DNA of 37,600 bases from an uncultured Pseudomonadota bacterium. Its GTDB lineage: Bacteria; Pseudomonadota; Gammaproteobacteria; Steroidobacterales; Steroidobacteraceae. Location: the NCBI GenBank assembly GCA_903927005.1, contig CAIYLH010000101.1, positions 1 to 37,600 of the forward strand. Direction: 5' to 3'. The translations under genes and the position numbers were made by a program. Positions 6,111 to 12,911 of this stretch are shown piece after piece. The stretch's first letter is position 1. Each line of letters opens with the position of its first letter. The notes under the pieces are model-generated. The model did not search any database. It was not told the origin of the DNA and worked only from the letters and a program-made list of their open reading frames with translations.

Positions 6111-6955
6111 CTCCCGATGCATCCGGAAATCCACGGTCCATCCGCGCAAGGCTCCTCAACCGGGCGCGGGCTGACCGTGTCGAATTCCAGCAGCTGCTCA
6201 CTCGGTTTGCGCTTGAGCGGCTCCTCTACCGGCTGAGCATTTCGACGCATCGCGATCAGTTCCTGCTCAAGGGCGCCCTTCTCTTCAATTTATGGTATTC
6301 GGCGCCGCACCGCGCGACGCGCGACGTCGATTTCCTGGGCTTCGGATCCGATGACCTCACCCGACTCGAGTCGGTATTTCGCGATCTTTGCGAACTTGCC
6401 GTCGCCGACGGGATCGTCTTCGATCCTCAGTCCGTCCGCGCAGTCGAGATCCGCCTCCACGCGAACTATGGCGGGATTAGAGTAAATCTCGTCGGAACGC
6501 TCGCGGGTGCCCGCTGCCCGGTGCAGGCTGATATCGGCTTCGGTGACGCGGTTACCCCGGATCCCGAGGAATCCACCTACCCCACGCTGCTTGCCGACCT
6601 GCCGACGCCCAATCTTCGGGTCTATCCAAAGCCCACCGTCATTGCAGAGAAGTTCCATGCCATCGTGGAACTCGGCATGGAAAACAGCCGCATGAAGGAC
6701 TACTTCGACCTTTGGGTTCTCCTTCGGGACCCAGACATCGACCGGTCTCTGGTCGCGAAGGCGATCCGGGCGACCTTTGAGCGACGACAAACCATGATCC
6801 CGAGCGATACACCCATCGGACTGTCCCTGGACTTTTCAGCGGACGCGCTCAAACAGTCGCAGTGGAGAGCGTTTGCCACAAGAAATGGTTTGCAGGTGCC
6901 CGAACTCGCCGAGGTCGTGGCTCAACTGCGCGAGCGCTTTGATGACCTTCGCTAA
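6107..6955 (+). CDS. abiEii: AbiEii-type nucleotidyltransferase toxin, copy 1
   Basis: This 282-residue protein is of the DUF1814/AbiEii family, nucleotidyltransferase-fold toxins that in characterised members use NTPs to block growth when AbiEi is lost. Visible motifs are KGALLF at about 55-60, RDVDF with the metal-binding Asp pair at about 73 and 75, the ADIGFGD strand at about 141-147, EKFHAIV at 181-187 and SRMKDYFD at 194-201, all in family order. I placed the start at the GTG 6107, which overlaps the AbiEi TGA by 3 nt; an upstream in-frame start at 6044 would lie inside abiEi. It appears complete although it neighbours decayed genes. Confidence 0.88.
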   Translation: MTPDASGNPRSIRARLLNRARADRVEFQQLLTRFALERLLYRLSISTHRDQFLLKGALLFNLWYSAPHRATRDVDFLGFGSDDLTRLESVFRDLCELAVADGIVFDPQSVRAVEIRLHANYGGIRVNLVGTLAGARCPVQADIGFGDAVTPDPEESTYPTLLADLPTPNLRVYPKPTVIAEKFHAIVELGMENSRMKDYFDLWVLLRDPDIDRSLVAKAIRATFERRQTMIPSDTPIGLSLDFSADALKQSQWRAFATRNGLQVPELAEVVAQLRERFDDLR

Positions 6956-7011
6956 CGGGTTTCGTACAACTTCGTCACGCGCTCGGGAGCCGAAGGGCAA
7001 GGCCGATGACC

Positions 7012-7317
7012 GGCCGCAGCTCCATTTGGGTCGCTCGACAGCACGGCCACAGCATCTCGACGATGCTGCGCTTCTACGCCGCTTGGGCCGACGGCGCACC
7101 CGAGTCGGACGTCGAAAGGATCCGGGCAGCGCTCCGATCCGAGCGGCCCCTGCGCCGTGCCGCCGCGACGGGCGCCAACTGGCTACCGCCGCGGTTGATC
7201 GCGCGGCTGTTTGAAATGGAAATGCCTCCCGCAAGGGACATAGCGCCGACACGATTTGCCACTGGACTTGCCACTAGCCTCAGCGGGTCCACGGCCCAGT
7301 CACTGAAGGAGCCTTAG
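7012..7317 (+). pseudogene. Tyrosine integrase C-terminal relic
   Basis: The reading frame carries WVARQHGHSISTMLRFYAAW, which contains the HGH box and the catalytic Tyr context of tyrosine recombinases. Over 38 residues about 25 match the intact integrase at 13687-15015. Everything before this block (arm-binding, core-binding and most catalytic residues) is missing, so the gene is dead. Its stop lies a few bases before a degenerate tRNA-Ser 3' end at 7321, the same spacing logic as the intact integrase beside tRNA-Ser. It therefore marks an older island at the same kind of site. Confidence 0.8.
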
Positions 7318-7320
7318 AAA

Positions 7321-7352
7321 ATTGGCGGGAGAGAGGTATCCAAACCGTCTCG
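7321..7352 (-). repeat. Degenerate tRNA-Ser 3'-end copy (relic att site)
   Basis: ATTGGCGG then GAGAGAGG then partial matches follow the start of the tRNA-Ser(GCU) 3' end at 15040-15070, with one gap and scattered substitutions. It directly follows the integrase relic. No other part of the tRNA is present. Confidence 0.6.
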
Positions 7353-7473
7353 TAACAGACTGATTTAATAACTTTTTTTGACCTACCGAATATTGATACC
7401 ACCAACTTGTACCAACAAATTGGTGAGCTGAATTGAGCCAAAACCGGCATCAGAAGTGCGGCTTAGTCAGCAT

Positions 7474-7508
7474 TTATCGCTCATTATATGGCGATATATG
7501 AGCGATAA
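7474..7508. promoter_or_regulatory. Long palindrome upstream of the class II fic gene
   Basis: TTATCGCTCAT (7474-7484) and ATGAGCGATAA (7498-7508) are perfect 11-bp inverted arms around 13 bases. A third half-site TCGCTCAT overlaps the start codon (7521-7528). A -10-like TATCTT at 7514-7519 lies seven bases before ATG 7527, so the transcript may start at the ATG itself; a matching -35 is not evident. This is likely an operator, perhaps for the winged helix at the C-terminus of the Fic protein itself. Confidence 0.6.
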
Positions 7509-7526
7509 AGTGCTATCTTGTCGCTC

Positions 7527-8675
7527 ATGCTCTGGAACTGGCAGCACCCCGACTGGCCGAATTTCCGCTTTCGCCAGACCTTGCTTGCGGACCGGGAAGC
7601 CCTGTTCCTGCGCCAGAGCGGAATCGTCATAGGCACCGTTCGTCACGTTCCCGACGACGAGAGACTTTCGTTGGTCATAGAACTGATCAGCACGGAAGCC
7701 CTGAAGACATCCGAGATCGAAGGAGAAATTCTGGATCGCGACAGCGTCCAGTCGTCGCTCCGCCGGCAATTCGGCCTGCAGGATGATGGGCGGCGCGGCG
7801 CGCCCGCCGAGCAGGGGATTTCCGAGATGCTCGCCGATCTCTACCGGCGGTGGAATGAAACGCTCGACGAGGCGACGCTGTTCCAATGGCACCAGTGGCT
7901 GATGCAGGGAGGTACCGAGTTGCGCACCATCGGCGGATACCGCAGGCACGAAGAGCCCATGCAGGTGGTTTCTGGCCGGTTAGACCGGCCCAAGGTCCAC
8001 TTCGAAGCGCCGCCCTCCTCTGCTGTTGCTGCGGAGATGGCTCGATTCTGTCGCTGGTTCAATGACACGAACTCAGCCGGCAAAACCCCGATGCCGTCGT
8101 TGGCGCGCGCCGGACTTGTGCACCTGTATTTCGAATCCATCCATCCATTTGAAGACGGCAATGGCCGGATAGGCAGAGCCCTCGCCGAGAAGGCGCTGGC
8201 ACAAGGCGCCGGGCAACCGAGCCTCACCGCGCTTTCGCTACTGATCCATCGCCGCCGCAAGGAGTACTACGCGCAGCTCGAGGCCGCGAACAAGACGTTG
8301 GATGTCGAACCCTGGCTCGACTGGTTCGCGGATCTCGTTCTGGCGGCACAAGCCCATACGCTCGAGGGCCTGGAATTCCTGCTGGCCAATACGCGACTGT
8401 GGGATCGGCTGCGAGGGCGACTCAACCCGCGACAGGAAAAGGCGCTCTCGCGGCTCATGCGGGCCGGAGTCGACGGTTTTGTCGGCGGCCTCTCGGCCAG
8501 CAAGTACATGGCACTCACCGGCGCCCCACCGGCCACGGCCGGGCGGGACCTCATGCACCTGGTTGAACTCGGCGCCCTTCGGCGCACAGGGCAACTCAAG
8601 GGCACACGTTACTGGCTGACTCACGCCCCGAATGTCATCGATGACGGCAGCCGTACCGCAGAGGCGGATTCATGA
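7527..8675 (+). CDS. Class II Fic protein with DUF4172 N-terminus and C-terminal winged helix
   Basis: This 382-residue protein begins with a DUF4172-type Fic N-terminal domain (LWNWQHPDWPNF). It carries the inhibitory motif TSEIEG at 61-66, the (S/T)xxxE(G/N) signature placed N-terminal to the Fic core in self-inhibited (class II) enzymes. The catalytic motif HPFEDGNGRIGR is at 206-217 and complete. A winged helix follows at about 305-364 (KYMALTGAPPATAGRDLMHL, then LRRTGQLKGTRYWL). Such proteins AMPylate, or de-AMPylate, unknown protein targets. I prefer the ATG at 7527; an in-frame TTG lies at 7518. No Shine-Dalgarno sequence is visible. It has no separate antitoxin gene, as expected. A broken relative lies at 4889-5338. 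Confidence 0.9.
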   Translation: MLWNWQHPDWPNFRFRQTLLADREALFLRQSGIVIGTVRHVPDDERLSLVIELISTEALKTSEIEGEILDRDSVQSSLRRQFGLQDDGRRGAPAEQGISEMLADLYRRWNETLDEATLFQWHQWLMQGGTELRTIGGYRRHEEPMQVVSGRLDRPKVHFEAPPSSAVAAEMARFCRWFNDTNSAGKTPMPSLARAGLVHLYFESIHPFEDGNGRIGRALAEKALAQGAGQPSLTALSLLIHRRRKEYYAQLEAANKTLDVEPWLDWFADLVLAAQAHTLEGLEFLLANTRLWDRLRGRLNPRQEKALSRLMRAGVDGFVGGLSASKYMALTGAPPATAGRDLMHLVELGALRRTGQLKGTRYWLTHAPNVIDDGSRTAEADS

Positions 8676-8820
8676 ATAGATGTTCCCACGCCCCGCCAGA
8701 CGCGACCCGACCGCGATGCAAAGCGCTGCTGGCCCACATCGCGTCGATCCTCGACTGGACAGTTGCGCTAGCGAATGTCGCTGATGCCGCGAGCACGGCT
8801 CAAGCTCCTGGCCAAAACTG

Positions 8821-8885
8821 GGCCGCAGCTCCTTGTGCTAGCGCAACTGTCGCAGCGGGGTCAGCGCGTCCCTGCGCTTCCGTGG
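8821..8885 (+). repeat. Repeat R1, copy 3
   Basis: This is the same 65-bp core as at 365-429 and 2982-3046, with one substitution. The match to copy 2 extends left about 6 bases. It lies in the gap 8676-9246 between two fic genes; apart from this repeat, repeat R2 and the att site, I see nothing there that is clearly coding. Confidence 0.75.
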
Positions 8886-8937
8886 ATTGGCGCTTCGCCG
8901 ACGGAATCGCGATTCCTGCCATCGCCATGTCGGTTGA

Positions 8938-9050
8938 GTCGACATCGACTGGGTCAAGCCCACTAGTCCGTATGCGAGTCAGCCTGAGCAGGCCTGAGAC
9001 GCGGTGAGACTGTATGAGATTTCACAGGTCGCTGAATTCGTCAGAATCGC
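8938..9050 (+). repeat. Repeat R2, copy 1
   Basis: This segment is directly repeated, with divergence, at 10406-10520. Shared blocks include gtcgacatcgactgggtc, gagacgcggtgagactg and a later cagaatc block. It lies just outside the left att copy (9094), while copy 2 lies inside the island beyond the second fic gene. No function is recognised. Confidence 0.7.
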
Positions 9051-9093
9051 GCCTGACAATCTCTTAAATCTTTAATATTTAAGGAGAAAATTT

Positions 9094-9115
9094 GCGGAGA
9101 GAGAGGGATTCGAAC
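9094..9115 (-). repeat. attL of the tRNA-Ser island
   Basis: This 22-bp segment is identical to the 3' end of tRNA-Ser(GCU) at 15044-15065, including the discriminator and part of the T-arm. With the intact integrase next to the tRNA copy, the pair defines an inserted island of about 5.95 kb. Confidence 0.88.
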
Positions 9116-9136
9116 TTGGCGGAGGCATCAATAAAA

Positions 9137-9218
9137 TCAGTAACTTACTGACTGCAATGATATTTTTGTCCCCTGCAGCCCCCTCGAATCCCCCGATTTG
9201 GCAGTAGATTTGGCAATA
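9137..9218. promoter_or_regulatory. Palindrome and tandem 12-bp repeats beside attL (candidate integrase arm sites)
   Basis: TCAGTAA-C-TTACTGA is a perfect palindrome at 9137-9151. GATTTGGCAGTA (9195-9206) is followed directly by GATTTGGCAATA (9207-9218) and a further GATT. Repeats close to an att core are where tyrosine integrases bind with their N-terminal arm domain. The role is inferred from position only. Confidence 0.4.
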
Positions 9219-9246
9219 GATTCCCCAGTCGCAAGAGCTTTTGGCG

Positions 9247-10353
9247 TTAGCCGAATCGGGGATAGCTGTTGGGTTCCCGGGTAAGCAGCTTCAGGAATCT
9301 CGTGTTCAGGAACAGCTTGTTCAACCCGACTTGCTCTTCACGCAGGATGCCCACCTCCGCGAGCCTGTGCAGGTAGACCGACGCTGTCTGCCGCCTGGCG
9401 ATTCCGGACTCGACGAGGTTCTCGATGCGGCAGTATGGCTGGACAAAGATCAGGTCAATCAGTTCGCGGCTGTACTGCTTGGGGGCGGCCTTGCGCGCGT
9501 GTTCCGCGGTGGCCTCGACCAGGGACCTGACCGCCGCAATCTTCGCCAGGGTCCACTCGGCCGTCTCTTCGACCGCCTGCAGCATGTAGAGGAGCCAGGG
9601 CTCCCATCGGCCGGTGGTCGTCACCGCAAGGAGTCCGTCGTAGTAGGCCGCCCTATTCTTGATGATGTACCGTGACAGGTAGAGGACCGGCTGATCGAGC
9701 AGCCCCTGCTCGACGAGCATCAGGAGATTCAGGATGCGGCCCGTTCGGCCGTTGCCATCGGTGAACGGATGGATGGCCTCGAACTGGTAGTGGGCGACCG
9801 CCATGCGAATGACGGGGTCGAGATCGGCCTCATCGTGCACGAAGCGCTCCCAGTTCCCGAGCTTGTCCCGCAGCCGTGATTCGACTTCGGGAGGCGTGTA
9901 GATGACCTCACCGGTTGCGTCATTGGCGAGCCGCGTACCGGGCACTTTGCGCACGGCCATGCGCGTGTGCTTGATAATGCTGCAGACGTCTTCCGCGGTG
10001 CGCGATGTCAGCGGCCGCTTGCTGAGCGAATCGAATCCAGCCTTGAGCGCCGTCCGGTAACGCAGGGCCTCCTTGGTCGCCGGATCCGTGGGCAGTGAAT
10101 CCATCCGCGCGTGTCGAAACAGGGCATCGCTGGTCGTGACGATATTCTCGATCTCGGAGCTCGCCTGCGCCTCGAGCAAGGGAATCGTGTTGATCAGGAC
10201 GCTCGGGTTGGGAATCAGCGCAGTGGCCTGGCGCAGCGCTGCCAGCGCCGCCCTTGCCCTGACGCAGGCCTTGAGCACCGGCCTGGTCTCCAGGTCGACG
10301 CCCGGCGGCAAGTCGGGCAGGTCATTGTACGGACGGGCAGGATCGAAACCCAT
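9247..10353 (-). CDS. Class II Fic protein (SoFic-like)
   Basis: This 368-residue Fic protein has the domain order of the stand-alone Fic enzymes such as the Shewanella oneidensis one. The N-terminal helical domain carries the inhibitory motif SSEIEN at 65-70, the catalytic motif HPFTDGNGRTGR is at 195-206, and there is a C-terminal winged helix at about 310-355 (SGIARRQTASVYLHRLAEVG). All catalytic residues are present, so it should be an active, self-restrained AMP-transferase; its target is unknown. The start ATG at 10353 has no Shine-Dalgarno sequence and directly follows a palindrome. It is the first gene inside attL and is not a close relative of the Fic protein at 7527. Confidence 0.9.
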   Translation of the reverse strand: MGFDPARPYNDLPDLPPGVDLETRPVLKACVRARAALAALRQATALIPNPSVLINTIPLLEAQASSEIENIVTTSDALFRHARMDSLPTDPATKEALRYRTALKAGFDSLSKRPLTSRTAEDVCSIIKHTRMAVRKVPGTRLANDATGEVIYTPPEVESRLRDKLGNWERFVHDEADLDPVIRMAVAHYQFEAIHPFTDGNGRTGRILNLLMLVEQGLLDQPVLYLSRYIIKNRAAYYDGLLAVTTTGRWEPWLLYMLQAVEETAEWTLAKIAAVRSLVEATAEHARKAAPKQYSRELIDLIFVQPYCRIENLVESGIARRQTASVYLHRLAEVGILREEQVGLNKLFLNTRFLKLLTREPNSYPRFG

Positions 10354-10382
10354 ATGTCGAAAAATATCAGAAATATCGACAT
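10354..10382. promoter_or_regulatory. Palindrome abutting the start of the second fic gene
   Basis: ATGTCGA (10354-10360) and TCGACAT (10376-10382) are perfect inverted arms around an AT-rich 15-base centre, touching the start codon of the minus-strand fic gene. On that strand GATATTT occurs twice inside. A -10-like TATTTT ends seven bases before the ATG. Candidate operator/promoter; a clear -35 is not seen. Confidence 0.5.
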
Positions 10383-10405
10383 AAGGCCATCAGCGTGTCG
10401 ATGGG

Positions 10406-10520
10406 GTCGACATCGACTGGGTCCGAGCGAGCAGCCGGTGTGGGAGGCAACCTGACCAGGTCTGAGACGCGGTGAGACTGATTGAGATTTCGCAGGGTGC
10501 CGAAGTCGCCAGAATCCCAG
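10406..10520 (+). repeat. Repeat R2, copy 2
   Basis: This is the diverged direct copy of 8938-9050. Together the two copies bracket attL plus the second fic gene. The surrounding gap 10383-10702 contains this repeat and the palindrome at 10610-10635 and no recognisable gene. Confidence 0.7.
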
Positions 10521-10609
10521 CAGAAACTCTCGCAACCTATTGTTTATATTGCGAAGACTTGGCTAAGGCATTCACGAGCTCAAGAATGCCCGGCGTGTCG
10601 ATCCGTTAT

Positions 10610-10635
10610 GTCGGTACTTATTAATAACTACCGAC
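10610..10635. other. 26-bp near-perfect palindrome
   Basis: GTCGGTA-C-TTATT|AATAA-C-TACCGAC is symmetrical about 10622/10623 with a single C/C mismatch pair (12 of 13 positions pair). It lies 67 bases beyond the stop of the gene at 10703-11209. No T-run follows on either strand, so a simple intrinsic terminator is unlikely. It could be a protein-binding site. Confidence 0.55.
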
Positions 10636-10702
10636 GTTGCGTATCGACCGCGACCGGAGAAAACATCAATCCTGCCTAGCTGCCGGATCGCCGCGAACAC
10701 CC

Positions 10703-11209
10703 TCAGTGACCATGACTCAACAGCAGGCCACGGGCGACATCCCGCGGAATGCCATAGCGACTCTTCGAACCCACTGCAGACATGGGTATACCGCTTAAGG
10801 TGACAGCCATTTCAATCGGATCGCTGATCTGCTCGTGACGCACGCCCAGATGGAACGCGAGTTCGTTCATGGATCCGAGCACACGGCGGTTGGTCGCCGG
10901 CGCAATGAGCGCCGGCTGCATCTGCGCCAGTTCGCGGTTCACGATATCCATCGGAATATTCAGCGCCGAAAGCAGCTGCTCAACGGCGATCCGGAGATTT
11001 CCTTCGATCGTGGCCCGCAGCTCACGCGCCGGGAGAATGACAGTCAGCAATGAACGTTCGCTGGTGGCGAGGACGTGTTGCCGGGGCCCAAGGCGCACCA
11101 GATGCACATACCAATTGCCGAGGCGCGTCGTGGGTTCGGACGCGGCGGACGGCCGGCCAGTGATGCCAAGCCGGCTGCGAACAACCTGGGAACAGCAGAG
11201 AGCAATCAC
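10703..11209 (-). CDS. Hypothetical protein, possibly DUF6933 family
   Basis: This 168-residue protein has no membrane segment. It resembles a family of small uncharacterised proteins with an N-terminal MIAL-C-(S/T)Q-V-x(4)LG pattern, a LGNWYVHLV block, a TSERSLLTVILPARE segment, and a C-terminal RRVLGSMNELAFHL motif. I believe this is DUF6933, from memory and with moderate confidence. The start is a GTG at 11209 with GAGG a few bases upstream. It lies between a fic gene and a ParE/Phd pair on the same strand inside the tRNA-Ser island. Nothing visible gives a function. Confidence 0.6.
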   Translation of the reverse strand: MIALCCSQVVRSRLGITGRPSAASEPTTRLGNWYVHLVRLGPRQHVLATSERSLLTVILPARELRATIEGNLRIAVEQLLSALNIPMDIVNRELAQMQPALIAPATNRRVLGSMNELAFHLGVRHEQISDPIEMAVTLSGIPMSAVGSKSRYGIPRDVARGLLLSHGH

Positions 11210-11254
11210 GGCGCCTCGTGCACGGTTAGAATTGCTATTGAACCAGTCGACGGG

Positions 11255-11581
11255 TCAAGCGCCACCACGCAGTCGGGGCGTCAACAGGGTTTGAATGTCC
11301 CGTCGGCCATCGCCGATCAGGTCAATGGCCACCCGCTCAACAACCAGATAGATCAGCCGGTAGGGTCGGAAGAGTACCTTCCGGAACTCCTGATGACCCA
11401 AGTCGCTCAGTTCCTTTAGCTCGGATCCGAGCGTCGGCGCAGCCGCAAGACTCTCGGCGACCTCCAGCATCCGCCCGAGGACATGCGCTGCGTTCCGGGG
11501 CGAGTCGTGCGTCGCAAATGGGGCGACGATGTCTTCCGGGTCGCGCTCCGCGTCTTCGGTGAGGACGACTTCGAAGCGCAT
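11255..11581 (-). CDS. ParE/RelE-family toxin, pair 2
   Basis: This 108-residue protein has the RelE/ParE fold signature: an initial strand FEVVLTEDAERDPEDIV, central helices (HVLGRMLEVAESLAAAP), and the strand cluster FRKVLFRPYRLIYLVVERVAI. The conserved Arg-Tyr-Arg context (FRPYRLIY) is kept. It overlaps the antitoxin stop by one base (TGATG), the usual coupling in these modules. It is not closely similar to the ParE toxin at 3217-3513. Gyrase poisoning (ParE) or mRNA cleavage (RelE) cannot be told apart here. Confidence 0.8.
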   Translation of the reverse strand: MRFEVVLTEDAERDPEDIVAPFATHDSPRNAAHVLGRMLEVAESLAAAPTLGSELKELSDLGHQEFRKVLFRPYRLIYLVVERVAIDLIGDGRRDIQTLLTPRLRGGA

Positions 11582-11859
11582 CAGTCTTCCGTTGCCAGCT
11601 TGGCCCGCACTCGCTTGGCTACATCGGCGAAAGGCCTGGCCCGGCCTTGCGCGACCTGCTGGTTGCCCAGCGCCAGGATCTTCAATAGCGCCAAGGTCTC
11701 CTGCGTCTGCTCGTAGCTGGCCACATCCTGAATGACGGCCTTGGCTTCCCCGTTCTGGGTTATTACCATCGGCCGCCGCTGGTCCGTCAGTTCCTGCAGA
11801 ACCTCGGCGGCATTGGTTTTCAGGTAGCTGATCGGTCGGATCTGGGTCGAATACCGCAT
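11581..11859 (-). CDS. Phd/YefM-family antitoxin, pair 2
   Basis: This 92-residue protein starts with a typical Phd/YefM DNA-binding domain: IRPISYLKTNAAEVLQELT, then RPMVITQNGEAKAVIQDVASYE. The C-terminal third (about 60-92) is the toxin-binding tail. ATG at 11859 is preceded by GGGAG. A -10-like TATATT lies about 20 bases further upstream. It probably represses its own operon and neutralises the ParE/RelE partner encoded immediately downstream. Confidence 0.85.
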   Translation of the reverse strand: MRYSTQIRPISYLKTNAAEVLQELTDQRRPMVITQNGEAKAVIQDVASYEQTQETLALLKILALGNQQVAQGRARPFADVAKRVRAKLATED

Positions 11860-11990
11860 GGGGACTCCCGGACTGTATCGGGCTTAATATAGTTCTCTAT
11901 CGCCTGACGCACAGCGTTGCTGGCGAATCCATTCCGCAAGGGTTTTGCAGAGATGGGACTGCGCTTCATTGGACTACGGGAAAATCTTTA

Positions 11991-12911
11991 TCACCACCGA
12001 CATCTCGCCATGGCCCCCCCGGCGTGCCAGTGTTCTGCGGGATGGGTTGCTGCTCCGGCCCAAGCTACCGGCCCGATAAACCCGGCAACGTCGGCAACAA
12101 CTGTCGCAAAGGCATTGGCGAGTTCCGGTTCACCAATTCTCTGTGAAAAAGCAGTCCACTGCTGAATGTGTGCCGGGTCACCGTAGAACGCTGCTGTAAG
12201 TCCTGGTGGAGTTTCCTTGGGCAGCGACGTGCCGCGGCGCTCAAAAGTCGAACGGACCGCGCTCGAAAGTTGCGTCCTCGTGAAGGAGCAGTTCCGGGAC
12301 AACATCCATATGTCGTAGTAGTCCTTCATCCGGCTGTTGCGTAGATCTCGAACCACCATGACGTGAAATTTTTCGGCGATAGCCGCTTCGACCGGATAGG
12401 CGATCAATCGGATTGGGGCGCCGCCCAGCATCAGCGGAAATTCAATCCTCACCGGATCCGGAACGACGGCATCGCCCACGCCGAAGTCGATCTGCACGCG
12501 CTGTCGTACGTTTCCCATCCGAGCGGTCAGGCGGATGCGTGTACCGACGTATTCCGCTTCCTCGGTAATGGCTTCCGCGACTATGGTCGCAGCATCAAAT
12601 TCGACGACATCGCCCGCATCCGGGACCGCGGCACACCGAGCGACGAGCTCACGCAATGTTGCCTGGTCTGCTGCACCCCGGCGCAGCAGGTCGATGTCCA
12701 TGGTCGGGCGCGCTCGCGGCAGTCCCCAGACACGGAGCATCAGCGCGCCCTTCAGCACCACTGTGCCCGCGTCCGGCAGGCGGGCAATGCGGGCGAGGAA
12801 GCGCTCGATGACATACCGCTGCAGCACGTCGTTATAGCTCAGTGCGCCGGCGTCGGCGATATTGCGGAGCCGGGCCAGGGTCGAGGCGACGTTGGAGGCC
12901 TTGCCGGTCAT
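11991..12911 (-). CDS. abiEii: AbiEii-type nucleotidyltransferase toxin, copy 2
   Basis: This 306-residue AbiEii/DUF1814 protein has KGALML at about 54-59, the metal-binding MDIDLL (Asp72, Asp74), a QIDFGVGD strand, then EKFHVMV and NSRMKDYYDIWML, the same motif order as copy 1 at 6107-6955. The C-terminus runs about 25 residues past the shared domain with a poorly conserved, possibly read-through tail. The ATG overlaps the AbiEi stop (ATGA). It lies inside the intact tRNA-Ser island. Copies 1 and 2 are clearly diverged, so they came from separate transfers or an old duplication. Confidence 0.88.
   Translation of the reverse strand: MTGKASNVASTLARLRNIADAGALSYNDVLQRYVIERFLARIARLPDAGTVVLKGALMLRVWGLPRARPTMDIDLLRRGAADQATLRELVARCAAVPDAGDVVEFDAATIVAEAITEEAEYVGTRIRLTARMGNVRQRVQIDFGVGDAVVPDPVRIEFPLMLGGAPIRLIAYPVEAAIAEKFHVMVVRDLRNSRMKDYYDIWMLSRNCSFTRTQLSSAVRSTFERRGTSLPKETPPGLTAAFYGDPAHIQQWTAFSQRIGEPELANAFATVVADVAGFIGPVAWAGAATHPAEHWHAGGAMARCRW

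Noticed and set aside
8883..8895. Another tRNA-Ser end copy after R1 copy 3 (GGATTGGCG)
   Set aside because: Only 9 bases match and the following bases diverge; chance is likely.
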